Shown here piece after piece: positions 1 through 8,353 of a DNA stretch of 64,000 nucleotides. Source of the DNA: Evansella alkalicola (GTDB lineage: Bacteria; Bacillota; Bacilli; Bacillales; Salisediminibacteriaceae). Position numbers and translations under genes: made by a program. The stretch covers positions 248,001-312,000 of the forward strand of contig NZ_JAHQCR010000088.1 of assembly GCF_019042735.1 (NCBI RefSeq), in the 5' to 3' direction. Numbering within the stretch: position 1 is the first letter of the stretch; each line of letters opens with the position of its first letter. Below the pieces are notes generated by a model, which saw only the letters and a program-made list of their open reading frames with translations, searched no databases and was not told the origin of the DNA.

Positions 1-456
1 ATGACACTCGCATATCCTCAATATCACGGATTAAGCCTTTGACTATATGTAGTTGATCATTTATTGATTGTTGATTGACAAACTGACTATTTTTGATTTG
101 GTTTATTTCTTCTTTGAAATGTGAGGTAAATGAGTCTTTTTGTTCAATCCTATAATCACGCAACTGACTATAAAGAGAATAATATCGTTTTAACCATACA
201 AATTGATTAAAGACACTGTATTTGTCTTGTGGTTCAAATTCGATAGGTGAATCAAGTAGCATTTGATTAAATTCTTCTTTTCGATGCCATTAACTTGGTT
301 ATAAAAGTATTTCATTCCAGCAGTCGCAACCTTTTGTAGTACACCTGCCAATTGGTATTCATGTCTGTTTACCATAATCTCCATGTCTTTTTTTGCTTGT
401 ATTAATTCTGTTTCTATATCGTTTAGATGTTGCTTAACCTCAAAGATATTCTCCAT
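1..456 (-). pseudogene. Frameshifted hypothetical gene of the accessory element, cut by window start
   Basis: The first frame runs from ATG at 456 (SD AAGGGG about 8 nt upstream) and stops at 190. Near 277-281 (CGAAAAGAAG on the minus strand) the neighbouring frame takes over and stays open to base 1, reading EEFNQMLLDSPIEFEPQDKY and on. The joined product is hydrophilic and helix-rich with no domain I recognise. A one-base deletion, a sequencing error or -1 slippage at A-AAG would all explain it. Orientation matches the other genes of the element. Function unknown. Confidence 0.55.
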
Positions 457-603
457 TTCTTCATCCCCTTATAATTTTTTAAAATAAATTTGTCTAAAAA
501 CTTTACAAGTAATAATTTATTTGGTATTATCTAATTACACCATTATTATTCATATGGTAAACTTAATATAAGTGTACAGGCGATACCTAATATTTAATTT
601 TAA

Positions 604-630
604 CACCATTGACATTATTAGTCAATGGCT
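604..630 (-). terminator. Hairpin after the J-domain-like gene
   Basis: Perfect 8-bp inverted repeat CCATTGAC/GTCAATGG with a 7-nt loop just past the stop at 647. There is no clear U tract, so it may be a weak terminator or an mRNA 3' hairpin. Confidence 0.35.
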
Positions 631-646
631 ATTTGCTGTGAGTATT

Positions 647-1465
647 TTAGATGCCCCAGTCATCTTTTAATTTATTCAGAAACTTTTGCATGTCTCCATT
701 ATCACCAACAACATCAGGGTGAAAATTCTTCGATGCTAATCTGAATATTTTCTTCAATTTCTTCTTTTCATCATCTGTGTAGTTACTGCTATTATTTATA
801 TTAAAGTAACCACCAAAATCATTATAACTGTAGTTACTATTAGAATTGTCGTAGTAACTACTTTGTTCTGACTTCTTTTTTTCAAATTGGTTATTGATAT
901 ATTGCATTTCCAACGCATCTAATGTGTTTTTATTTTTTAACACACCGAATATGTCATAGCACAAATCATAAGAATCTGTACCGTACTTTTCTTCAAATTT
1001 TCTTTTTGTCTCTCTATAATTATGTAGTATTTCATCGTGCTTCTTTTTTGTTTTGTATTCCTCAGACTGTTCAAATTCCTTTTTTACTTCGTCAATAATA
1101 GGGTCTAATTTTTCGTAAACCATATCGTAAATTTCCTCTACTGAGATACCCATATCCTCTGCCTTATCCTTAATGCTGAATGAAGTACAATCATACAGTG
1201 AATATTCCAGGAGATCATAGTAACTCATTGTACAGATTGACCACTGTTTCTTTTTTACCTTTCCGTTTTCACGATAACTTTTATGGATGCTTATCTTATA
1301 CGCATCAAGTACAGGTCTTTCAAACTTTTCTGGCGAGAATTTATAACCCCATTTAGTTACTGTTAGTCCATCAAATGAATATGTGTGGTTGTCAACCATT
1401 AATTTTTTACTGGCTCCATACTCATTTTGTTTTTTATTTTTAACTTTTTGAATAACACAAAACAT
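647..1465 (-). CDS. Hypothetical protein with C-terminal J-domain-like segment
   Basis: 272 aa. Residues 1-110 are a globular region I cannot place. Residues 120-190 are strongly charged and helical. Residues 200-235 are a low-complexity Asn/Ser/Tyr stretch. The last ~40 residues (KLKKIFRLASKNFHPD and on) resemble helices II-III of a DnaJ domain, with the HPD tripeptide. J domains stimulate the ATPase of Hsp70, and plasmids often recruit DnaJ/DnaK for replication initiation. Beside a Rep-like gene, a role in replication or initiator remodelling is a reasonable guess, but inferred. The truncated position of the J segment at the extreme C-terminus is unusual. Confidence 0.6.
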   Translation of the reverse strand: MFCVIQKVKNKKQNEYGASKKLMVDNHTYSFDGLTVTKWGYKFSPEKFERPVLDAYKISIHKSYRENGKVKKKQWSICTMSYYDLLEYSLYDCTSFSIKDKAEDMGISVEEIYDMVYEKLDPIIDEVKKEFEQSEEYKTKKKHDEILHNYRETKRKFEEKYGTDSYDLCYDIFGVLKNKNTLDALEMQYINNQFEKKKSEQSSYYDNSNSNYSYNDFGGYFNINNSSNYTDDEKKKLKKIFRLASKNFHPDVVGDNGDMQKFLNKLKDDWGI

Positions 1466-1689
1466 TTTGTCCCTCCTCCCCGTAGTTATTATATGAATTA
1501 CTGCCTAGTAACTACATTTTACACCAATAATTAGAAATAGTCAACCTATTACCGAACTATAATACGTTAATATTGTTTAATGTTCGGTTTTTGGTGATTG
1601 TGTAAACTATCCAATAAAAGTAAAATTTTATCGTATCTCAATTATAGGGTTATTAGGGTATGCTAAGGGTTTAACACACCCTAAAATGA

Positions 1690-1896
1690 TCACCCTAACC
1701 GTTTCATGTTTCTTATCGTGAAATCCAATTGTTTTTGCATATGAACTGTATTTATGTTGGTGTCATTTTTCATCCAGTTCAATAACTCCTGTATCTCTGA
1801 CAGGTTGTGTTTGTGTGCTTTGTAATTAATGATTTCCTCAGTAAAATTCTTTTCGATGTACTGTTTTAACATTGGTGGTAAATTATAGTTTGCCAT
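1690..1896 (-). CDS. Small hypothetical protein of the accessory element
   Basis: 68 aa, starting ATG at 1896. SD AAAGGGGAG overlaps the stop codon of the 47-aa gene upstream, so the two are translationally linked. The protein is predicted all-helical (HNLSEIQELLNWMK; HMQKQLDFTIRNMKR). I recognise no domain. Sitting in the rep-linked gene string, it could be a copy-control or accessory replication protein; this is inference only. The ~220 bases after it contain several TTAGGG/CCCTAA copies in both orientations (1,645-1,700) but no clear U-tract terminator. Confidence 0.5.
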   Translation of the reverse strand: MANYNLPPMLKQYIEKNFTEEIINYKAHKHNLSEIQELLNWMKNDTNINTVHMQKQLDFTIRNMKRLG

Positions 1897-1900
1897 GCTG

Positions 1901-2044
1901 CTACTCCCCTTTTAACAAGTTGTCGTATTGATCTAGACTGATTAGGTCTACATCGGATAAAAAGTCCTCTACGGCTTTGTGGTATGCTTCTGTATCCTCT
2001 TGTGTTAAATCCACGTATGATTGCATATATGCAACACCTATCAT
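1901..2044 (-). CDS. 47-aa hypothetical protein
   Basis: A short frame from ATG at 2044 to TAG at 1901 with a very strong SD (AAAGGAGGTG, about 4-6 nt upstream). The product is acidic and helical (MIGVAYMQSYVDLTQEDTEA...DQYDNLLKGE). It lies between the Rep-like gene (stop at 2059) and the 68-aa gene, with 14 bp and 4 bp gaps, which indicates one transcript. The RBS and tight packing make it credible despite its size. Function unknown. Confidence 0.6.
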   Translation of the reverse strand: MIGVAYMQSYVDLTQEDTEAYHKAVEDFLSDVDLISLDQYDNLLKGE

Positions 2045-2058
2045 GATACACCTCCTTT

Positions 2059-2853
2059 TTAGGCTGTGAGCCAGTTGTATTGTTTATTTTGGAAGTATTG
2101 TTCACGTTGATACTGGAGCATTATTTGCACTATACTAACGTACCAATATGCATACAGACACTTGATTTTGTTTGGATTATTTTTCATGATGAAAACTGTA
2201 CCTTTAAACTGCTTTATGATTTGTGGGATTATTACATTTACATCTGTGATTTTGCAATTATGTGATGCAATCTCTACACGTTTCCATAAATCAGATATAG
2301 TTTTAGCATTCATAAAAGGTTTAGCTACTGTAACAAACTCTTCTGGACAATAAGAATTAGGTATAAAAGAAGCATCTAATTCATTTAATTTCGGTTCTCT
2401 TACGTAAGTTCTTTGGTTATTAGATGTTAATGTTTCTATTTGCTTTTCTCCCTTTTCCACCTTACTCTCTGTTAGACTTCCACGGTTTGTACGACTAGAC
2501 ATTAGCGACTGGACATCTTGTATAATGCAAATATCGTAACCTCGTCCACCTTGCTTTCTGACAGTAGGAATCCGTTTAATGATACCTAAATCATCCAATG
2601 TCTTTAAAGCACGTCTAACCGTCTTTTCGCTCTTATCGATATGCTTTGCTATAGTAGATACTTTCATCCAACTTACACCTGGAATGACACAGGAGAAGCG
2701 TGAGAGTAATTTAAGTACTACTACTGGTGATTTCCCTAATTGATCTGCGTAGTAATAACAAGAAAGGCGGACTGCCTCATTTAATTGTTCAATGTCATCA
2801 AACGATTGATAATGAATGTAATCATCGTAATAACGCAATTGTTCTGATTGCAT
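2059..2853 (-). CDS. Replication-initiator-like winged-helix protein
   Basis: 264 aa from ATG at 2853, SD GAGGAGG about 10 nt upstream. Residues ~35-105 form a helix-turn-helix/winged-helix (SWMKVSTIAKHIDKSEKTVRRALKTL then LGIIKR, wing RKQGGRGYD), as in Firmicute plasmid Rep and DnaD-like initiators. The C-terminal half (residues 165-264) is a helical domain I do not recognise. The long leader is crossed by a convergent small RNA (2,932-3,008), the arrangement used by plasmids to control Rep synthesis. Role as initiator of an integrated plasmid or ICE is inferred; a phage-type HTH regulator is the alternative. Confidence 0.6.
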   Translation of the reverse strand: MQSEQLRYYDDYIHYQSFDDIEQLNEAVRLSCYYYADQLGKSPVVVLKLLSRFSCVIPGVSWMKVSTIAKHIDKSEKTVRRALKTLDDLGIIKRIPTVRKQGGRGYDICIIQDVQSLMSSRTNRGSLTESKVEKGEKQIETLTSNNQRTYVREPKLNELDASFIPNSYCPEEFVTVAKPFMNAKTISDLWKRVEIASHNCKITDVNVIIPQIIKQFKGTVFIMKNNPNKIKCLYAYWYVSIVQIMLQYQREQYFQNKQYNWLTA

Positions 2854-2896
2854 AACAAATTATCCTCCTCTAATATGCTGAGAGCAGGATTAACCC

Positions 2897-2925
2897 TTGT
2901 CCTAAATTATGGAACATGATATAAT
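2897..2925 (+). promoter_or_regulatory. Sigma-A promoter of the antisense RNA
   Basis: TTGTCC at 2897-2902, a 17-bp spacer, and a perfect TATAAT at 2920-2925. It points away from the Rep gene, into the gap between Rep and the recombinase. No plus-strand protein gene follows, so the product is an RNA. Confidence 0.7.
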
Positions 2926-2931
2926 TAGGAT

Positions 2932-3008
2932 ACATGATTAGTAGGGTTTGCTACTCAGCAAACACAGGCTCGTTAGGAACGGCAATTCCTATCGGGCCAT
3001 TTTATTTT
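2932..3008 (+). ncRNA. Counter-transcribed (antisense) RNA of the Rep leader
   Basis: Predicted ~75-nt transcript. Hairpin 1 is GTTTGCT/AGCAAAC (2946-2952 and 2957-2963) with a 4-nt loop. Hairpin 2 spans 2968-3000, a 13-bp stem with one mismatch and a 6-nt loop, followed by ATTTTATTTTG, a typical intrinsic terminator. The RNA is fully complementary to the leader of the minus-strand Rep mRNA. Inc18, pT181 and similar plasmids use such ctRNAs to limit Rep. Here it is inferred from layout and structure. Confidence 0.6.
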
Positions 3009-3011
3009 GTT

Positions 3012-3983
3012 TTATAAATCTAATCCAGTTATTGGACTATGCTTATGATACTTCCTACCTATCTCTTGATCACTAAAGTCTAAATAGGCTTTCATGGTAA
3101 CTTCCACACTAGAGTGACCAAGAATTTTGCTCAAAGTCGCAAAATCGCCTCCATTAAGCAAATAATACTTTGCAAAGGTATTGCGTAATTGATGGACGTG
3201 TAAATCCACTCCTACCTTTTTTCCAGCCATTTTAACAGTACGCTCAAAATTACGAATATCTAATTTAGTACCTCTTATTGTTGGAAATAAATATTCTGAT
3301 TCACTAAACCTGTCTCTATATTGCATCCATCGTTTTAACTCTTGTCTCATTTTGAAAGAGAAGTATACGAAACGTTCTTTCCCACCTTTACCATCAACTC
3401 GAATCGTGTTTGTTTTTAGATCCACATCCTGCGGAAGTAATCCACAGATTTCACTCGCACGACAACCAGTATCAAGGCAAAGTTTAACTTGAATGTATGA
3501 CCTGTATTGGTGAAAAACAGAAATATCAAACGTACTTAATACGGATTTTAAATCATCTTTACTTAATAATTGCTTAGGTTTCCTTTTTACCTTGATATTC
3601 TCAATTTGCTTTGTTGGATTAGTGGGAATATCCCCCTCCGTATGCAAGAAGGTGAAGAACACCTTCAGATTTCTAACGTAATTAGCAATCGTTGTTTGTG
3701 ACAATTCCTTTTTATAATCCCCTCTGTGAGAAGGGAAATTTCGTTTCTCAGAAGTTTTGTTAGCTGTTACGCTATACTTTCCACGCTCACGTAAAAACTT
3801 AATATAGGCTCGTAGGTGAGCTGTCTTGACCCTAGATAAATCATCCAAGTTGTGTTCATTCTTCAGGTACAAAAGAAATAGTTGCAAAGTCTGCTGATAA
3901 CTGGCTAGTGTTTTTCGTGATAAATTTTTGGAATCACAATAGAGTAAAAAACTATCCAACATTAAATCCATTTCTCGTGACAA
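3012..3983 (-). CDS. Tyrosine recombinase/integrase (XerC/D-like)
   Basis: 323 aa. An N-terminal SAM-like core-binding domain (residues ~5-120) is followed by the catalytic domain with R175 (TGCRASEI), K199 (GKGGKER), H264-x-x-R267 (HQLRNTF), H290 (LGHSS) and Y300, the full tyrosine-recombinase set. The start is TTG at 3983: its SD AGGAGG lies 8 nt away, whereas the first ATG is 20 nt from it. The long insertion around residues 68-95 is uncommon in host XerC/D. It most likely excises and integrates the element at 1-4,160. The 3' end abuts the antisense RNA terminator. Confidence 0.88.
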   Translation of the reverse strand: MSREMDLMLDSFLLYCDSKNLSRKTLASYQQTLQLFLLYLKNEHNLDDLSRVKTAHLRAYIKFLRERGKYSVTANKTSEKRNFPSHRGDYKKELSQTTIANYVRNLKVFFTFLHTEGDIPTNPTKQIENIKVKRKPKQLLSKDDLKSVLSTFDISVFHQYRSYIQVKLCLDTGCRASEICGLLPQDVDLKTNTIRVDGKGGKERFVYFSFKMRQELKRWMQYRDRFSESEYLFPTIRGTKLDIRNFERTVKMAGKKVGVDLHVHQLRNTFAKYYLLNGGDFATLSKILGHSSVEVTMKAYLDFSDQEIGRKYHKHSPITGLDL

Positions 3984-3988
3984 TAGAA

Positions 3989-4037
3989 AAGCCTCCTATC
4001 CATTAGATTTATCCAAAATCCAATAAATAGAAGGCTT
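3989..4037. repeat. 49-bp imperfect palindrome upstream of the integrase
   Basis: Arms 3989-4010 and 4016-4037 pair at 18 of 22 positions around a short centre. It includes the integrase SD, so the mRNA hairpin could hide the start. It could equally be a recombinase core site, an operator, or a terminator for the other strand. Its position between the integrase and the host gene spo0A favours a recombination or regulatory role. Confidence 0.5.
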
Positions 4038-4161
4038 ATTAATAATTGTTTTAAAATGAGATATTAGTTGGTATAAAATCATGTAAAAAAGAAGTTTATT
4101 GGTAACTAGTGTCACCTTTCCTATTTTTTACATCACCCTTTAACCCTTGGTACTACTGGTC

Positions 4162-4953
4162 TTAACTTACTTTATGTTCAATGCGCAGTTTATCAGCAAC
4201 CATCGCAATAAATTCCGAATTAGTAGGTTTTGCCTTTGTTACACTTACAGTATAACCGAACATTTTAGAAATGGACTCTATATTGCCGCGACTCCAAGCA
4301 ACTTCAATTGCATGTCGAATTGCACGTTCTACACGGCTTGCCGTCGTATTATACTTTTTCGCAATATCTGGATACAATACTTTCGTAATGGATCCTAAAA
4401 GTTCAATATCATTATAAACCATTGTAATTGCTTCTCTTAAATACATATACCCCTTAATATGTGCGGGAACACCAATTTCATGAATAATACTTGTAATGCT
4501 CGCATCTAAATTTAAAGGTTTGTTTTCTTTTTTTACAGATGAATTTGCAGATGGTGGTGCCTTCACATAAGAAGTTGCATTTCCACTTACATCTCTTATT
4601 TTGTTCATTAAAGTGTCCATATCGAATGGCTTTAATACATAATAAGAAGCCCCTAAGTCAACAGCTTTTTTTGTTACATCTTCCTGTCCAAATGCCGTTA
4701 ACATAATAATATTTGGTCGCTTAACTAACTGTCTTTCATTTAACTTTTCAAGAACTGCCAATCCGTCCAAATGCGGCATAATAATATCAAGTATAAGTAC
4801 ATCAGGCTCATGGTCCTCAACTAATTGAAGGCACTCCTGACCATTATAGGATTTTCCAACTACCTCCATATCAGCCTGAGAATTAATATAATCCTCTAAT
4901 AACATAACTAATTCGCGATTATCGTCTGCAATACATACTCTTACGTTTTCCAC
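4162..4953 (-). CDS. spo0A: Sporulation master regulator Spo0A
   Basis: 263 aa, GTG start at 4953 with SD GGGAGGAA. The N-terminal receiver domain has D10/D11, phospho-acceptor D56 (LILDIIMP), T86 and K108 (VLKPF). After a short linker, the C-terminal domain (from ~residue 148) has the sigma-interaction and HTH region (TTASRVERAIRHAIEVAW). The phosphorelay phosphorylates it to start sporulation; Spo0A-P binds TGTCGAA boxes. Length and motifs are as in B. subtilis. Gene order spoIVB-spo0A is conserved, but the downstream side is occupied by the accessory element. Confidence 0.98.
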   Translation of the reverse strand: MENVRVCIADDNRELVMLLEDYINSQADMEVVGKSYNGQECLQLVEDHEPDVLILDIIMPHLDGLAVLEKLNERQLVKRPNIIMLTAFGQEDVTKKAVDLGASYYVLKPFDMDTLMNKIRDVSGNATSYVKAPPSANSSVKKENKPLNLDASITSIIHEIGVPAHIKGYMYLREAITMVYNDIELLGSITKVLYPDIAKKYNTTASRVERAIRHAIEVAWSRGNIESISKMFGYTVSVTKAKPTNSEFIAMVADKLRIEHKVS

Positions 4954-4995
4954 AAATAGTTCCTCCCAATCCTTTGTTTATTTATCGTCTTTCAC

Positions 4996-5024
4996 TAATT
5001 CGACAGTTAAGAGTGAATTCCTTT
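4996..5024 (-). promoter_or_regulatory. Sigma-H promoter with overlapping 0A box for spo0A
   Basis: On the minus strand, AAAGGAATT (5024-5016), 12 bp, TCGAATTA (5003-4996) fit the sigma-H consensus. A perfect 0A box TGTCGAA (5005-4999) overlaps the -10. A second TGTCGAA lies at 5131-5137 on the plus strand. This matches the known autoregulated Ps promoter of spo0A in Bacillus. Confidence 0.65.
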
Positions 5025-5162
5025 TAATTTTTTAATTTTTTCTAAAAAAACTTATGTTTTCTTTGATTTATTAGATTTTACTCCTGTTTTCGACCACTTT
5101 CGATAATTAACCACACGCAAATTACACTTTTGTCGAAAAATCTTTATATCGTAAGTATAACA

Positions 5163-5185
5163 CAAAAAAGACGAGTGTTAACTCG
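5163..5185 (-). terminator. Terminator after spoIVB
   Basis: CGAGT-TAAC-ACTCG hairpin followed by CTTTTTTG on the minus strand. It overlaps the spoIVB stop codon, so spo0A relies on its own promoter. Confidence 0.75.
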
Positions 5186-6461
5186 CCTTTTCTTCCTTAC
5201 CATATATATCAATGTCTGCTTCCTGTAACATCCATTCAATGTGGCAGCCATATCCACTTGTCGGATCATTTACAAAAACATGTGTTACTGCACCTATTAT
5301 TCGGTCATTCTGTATGATTGGACTTCCACTCATACCTTGAACGATACCACCGGTCGCTTCGATCAGCTCTTCATCAGTAACCTTTATTACCATCCCTTTT
5401 GTAGCTGGAAATTTTTGTTCAGTACTACTCACAACTTCAATATCGAAACGCTTTACTTTGTCACCATCTACCACTGTTAAAATTTCTGCTGGTCCTTCCT
5501 CCACTTGATGAGAAAGACCAATTTCCATCGGTTCATTCATTAAACCGTTATCTATATCTTCATGCAATGTCCCAAATATCCCAAATGAACTGTTTTTAAA
5601 TATATCTCCTAAAACTTTTCGGTCATTAGAAAATCTAGCTAATTTTTCTCCAGGTTCACCAGTCATCCCTTTTTCGATGGAAGTGACATTTGAACTAACG
5701 ATCTGTCCAGATTCCACTTCTATTGGTTTTCGGGTATCCATATCAGAAATTACATGTCCTAATGCTCCATAATTTTTTGTTTCTGGATCATAAAATGTCA
5801 TTGTTCCCACACCTGCTGCTGAGTCTCGGATATATAAACCTAAGCGGAATGAGTTATCCCCTTTACCTTTCACTGGAGATAATTCTGTCTCTTGTATTTC
5901 TCCATCCCTTTTTATTTCCACTTTAATCGGCTCACCCGCTTCTCCAAATTCCTGTACAACAGGATTAATATCCGTCATCTCCTCAATTTTGACCCCATCC
6001 ATCTTTGTAATCATATCCCCAACTTTAATACCAGCATCTTCTCCTGGAGACACATTACCATCTGATGTTTCAATCAAGTGATGTCCAACTACAAGCACAC
6101 CTTCCGTTTGTACCCTTACTCCAATGGATTGTCCACCAGGTATAACCTTTTTTTCAGGTAAAACAGTTACATCCATTGACCTAAGGGGAAATTTACCTAC
6201 GCCAAATGAAACGGCAGTATTCTCAGATTGAGAATGAATTCCTTTAATCGTTCTTTTTCCATCAGCTTCTTCACTAATTTCAATTGAATCATCTGATGCG
6301 ATTGCAGGTAGTGCTGTTGGGACATCATACTCTTGACCTTCAAATACCACTAGATGATTTGGCATTTGAACAAATTGTTGAATTGGAGGATAAAAAGCAG
6401 CGGAGAACAGTATTACAAGGAGAATTGCACCAATACTCTTTCGTACGATATTATTTTTCAA
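5178..6461 (-). CDS. spoIVB: SpoIVB serine peptidase (sigma-K checkpoint)
   Basis: 427 aa from TTG at 6461 (SD AGGAG 10 nt upstream). The open frame extends to 6536, but only this start gives the family length (~426 aa). One N-terminal transmembrane segment anchors it in the forespore membrane. A PDZ domain follows (residues ~85-170: GIKVGDMITKMDG). The C-terminal S55 peptidase domain has the serine in GMSGSPI. SpoIVB cleaves SpoIVFA, releasing SpoIVFB to process pro-sigma-K. A terminator separates it from spo0A. Confidence 0.95.
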   Translation of the reverse strand: MKNNIVRKSIGAILLVILFSAAFYPPIQQFVQMPNHLVVFEGQEYDVPTALPAIASDDSIEISEEADGKRTIKGIHSQSENTAVSFGVGKFPLRSMDVTVLPEKKVIPGGQSIGVRVQTEGVLVVGHHLIETSDGNVSPGEDAGIKVGDMITKMDGVKIEEMTDINPVVQEFGEAGEPIKVEIKRDGEIQETELSPVKGKGDNSFRLGLYIRDSAAGVGTMTFYDPETKNYGALGHVISDMDTRKPIEVESGQIVSSNVTSIEKGMTGEPGEKLARFSNDRKVLGDIFKNSSFGIFGTLHEDIDNGLMNEPMEIGLSHQVEEGPAEILTVVDGDKVKRFDIEVVSSTEQKFPATKGMVIKVTDEELIEATGGIVQGMSGSPIIQNDRIIGAVTHVFVNDPTSGYGCHIEWMLQEADIDIYGKEEKAS

Positions 6462-6552
6462 CCTCTTCACTCTCCTCGCTTCTAACCTACACCTCCACCA
6501 TGGCTGTATTACTAATTTTGCCTTGAACGACGTCATTTATAACAACAAGAAC

Positions 6553-6582
6553 AGAAAAAAGCTAACCTAATTTGGTTAGCTT
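6553..6582 (-). terminator. Terminator after recN
   Basis: GCTAACC/GGTTAGC stem with a 6-nt loop, followed on the minus strand by TTTTTTCTG. The plus-strand side also has TTTTC, but no plus gene ends here. Confidence 0.8.
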
Positions 6583-6585
6583 TTC

Positions 6586-8316
6586 TTATACATTGATTTC
6601 TTTCATTTTTTTAGCTTGTTCTAACAATTCCTTGGCATGCTGTCTAGTTAGTTCTGTTACTTCAACACCTGAGATCATTCTGCTTATTTCTTCTATTTTC
6701 TCATCTTGCTCTAGGGCATGGACAGCTGTTGTTACACGGTCCTCTGCTTGTCCTTTTGAAATAAATAAATGTGTATCTGCCATTGCCGCTACTTGTGGTA
6801 AATGAGTAATACACAATACTTGAGAACCCACTGAAATATAATGTATCTTTTCAGCAATTCTTTGTGCGACTCGACCACTAACACCTGTATCCACTTCATC
6901 AAATATTAAGGACATAACTCCTTCATGATCTGAAAAAATGGTTTTAAGAGCTAAAATCATTCTGGATATTTCTCCACCTGAAGCAATTTTTGCTAAAGGC
7001 TTCAATGGTTCTCCTTTATTCGTTGCAACCATAAAGGAAACGTCATGCATGCCTTGTTGGTTTATATTCAAGCGTTTATTCACATTTGTTAAATCATCTA
7101 TATCAATTGATTTCATATCGAAGTTAACTTCAAACTCCGTATCCTTCATATAAAGACTTTGCAATTCTTTTTGAATTTCCTCTTTTAAGCGATTTGCTTC
7201 TTTTTTGCGGAGTTCCGTAAGATGACTTCCTTCAATAAGCAAATCTTTGGCAATCCCTTCTAATTCCTTCACCCATTGATTTAGACGCTCATCTCGGTTT
7301 TTCAATGTATCAATTTCCTCTTCTAATTTAGAGGAGCGCTCCAAGATCTCATTCACTGATCCACCATATTTTCGTTTCAATTGATTAATTTCACTTAACC
7401 TATAATTAATCTGCTCAATTCTCTCCGGATCAAACTCAATATTTTCATAATAGTCTCTTAAAGAAAATGCTACTTCCTCTAACAAGTAATAACAATTTGT
7501 TATCGTTTCCTTATACGGTGTCAAATTCTCATCAACAGCTGCTGCTTCTTCGATTTGATTCATGGCTACCATTGTCCACTCTAAACCTCGGTTCTCTCCA
7601 TATAGTGCTTGATATGTATTGAGAACTGTCTTGTATAAGTCTTCTCCATGATCTAACTTCTTTTTTTCTTCTAATAGCTCTTTATCTTCACCTGGATCTA
7701 ATTTTGCCTGCTCTATTTCATTAAATTGGTACTGGATTAAGTCCAAGCGCTGAATGATGTCTTGTTCATTTTCCGTTAATTGTTTTAATTTATCACGCTT
7801 TTTTATAAAAGATTCGTACAGTACTTGATATTCTTTTTTTGCTGATTCAACCTCTTCGCCTGCAAAGCGATCCAACATGAAAATATGCTTGTCTCCCTGT
7901 AACAATTGCTGATGTTCATGTTGTCCATGAATATCAACCATCATTTGACCTATTTGACGTAACGTAGCAAGGGTCACTAATTTCCCATTTATTCTACAGA
8001 TACTTTTTCCTTGTTTAGTAATTTCTCTTTTAAGAAGGACCGTATCCTCTTCGTCTTTTTCCACACCTAAATCATGAAAGAGCTGATTTATCTCGTGTGT
8101 ACGACTAATTGAAAATATTCCTTCAATTTCTGCACGTTTAGAGCCATGCCTAACAAAATCAACAGAACCTCTACCACCAATTAATTGACCAATCGCATCA
8201 ATAATAATTGACTTCCCCGCTCCTGTTTCACCTGTTAATACTGTTAACCCTTCATCAAAAGATATCGTAATGTGATCAATAATTGCAAAGTTACGGATTG
8301 AAAGTTCCATTAACAA
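6586..8316 (-). CDS. recN: DNA repair protein RecN
   Basis: 576 aa, SMC-like ATPase that gathers at double-strand breaks. Walker A GETGAGKS (residues 29-36) and the C-terminal signature plus Walker B region (ASGGEISR, LIFDEVDTGVSG) flank a long coiled coil (residues ~150-380). The start is TTG at 8316 (TTG-TTA-ATG), with SD AAAGGGTG 7 nt upstream; this matches the MLxELxIxNFAI family start. It is the last gene of the ispA-OLE-oapA-dxs-tlyA-argR-recN string. Confidence 0.97.
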   Translation of the reverse strand: MLMELSIRNFAIIDHITISFDEGLTVLTGETGAGKSIIIDAIGQLIGGRGSVDFVRHGSKRAEIEGIFSISRTHEINQLFHDLGVEKDEEDTVLLKREITKQGKSICRINGKLVTLATLRQIGQMMVDIHGQHEHQQLLQGDKHIFMLDRFAGEEVESAKKEYQVLYESFIKKRDKLKQLTENEQDIIQRLDLIQYQFNEIEQAKLDPGEDKELLEEKKKLDHGEDLYKTVLNTYQALYGENRGLEWTMVAMNQIEEAAAVDENLTPYKETITNCYYLLEEVAFSLRDYYENIEFDPERIEQINYRLSEINQLKRKYGGSVNEILERSSKLEEEIDTLKNRDERLNQWVKELEGIAKDLLIEGSHLTELRKKEANRLKEEIQKELQSLYMKDTEFEVNFDMKSIDIDDLTNVNKRLNINQQGMHDVSFMVATNKGEPLKPLAKIASGGEISRMILALKTIFSDHEGVMSLIFDEVDTGVSGRVAQRIAEKIHYISVGSQVLCITHLPQVAAMADTHLFISKGQAEDRVTTAVHALEQDEKIEEISRMISGVEVTELTRQHAKELLEQAKKMKEINV

Positions 8317-8353
8317 TGGTCTTCACACCCTTTGTTCTAATTAGTAGTACTTT

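Noticed and set aside
1866..2105. 79-aa minus-strand frame overlapping the Rep 3' end
   Set aside because: Another frame in the same place has a strong SD (47-aa gene), and this one is basic and low complexity without an SD.
4098..4125. Possible spo0A terminator or att repeat between spo0A and integrase
   Set aside because: The dyad GGTAACTAGTGTCACC is imperfect with no U tract and no copy found elsewhere in the window.
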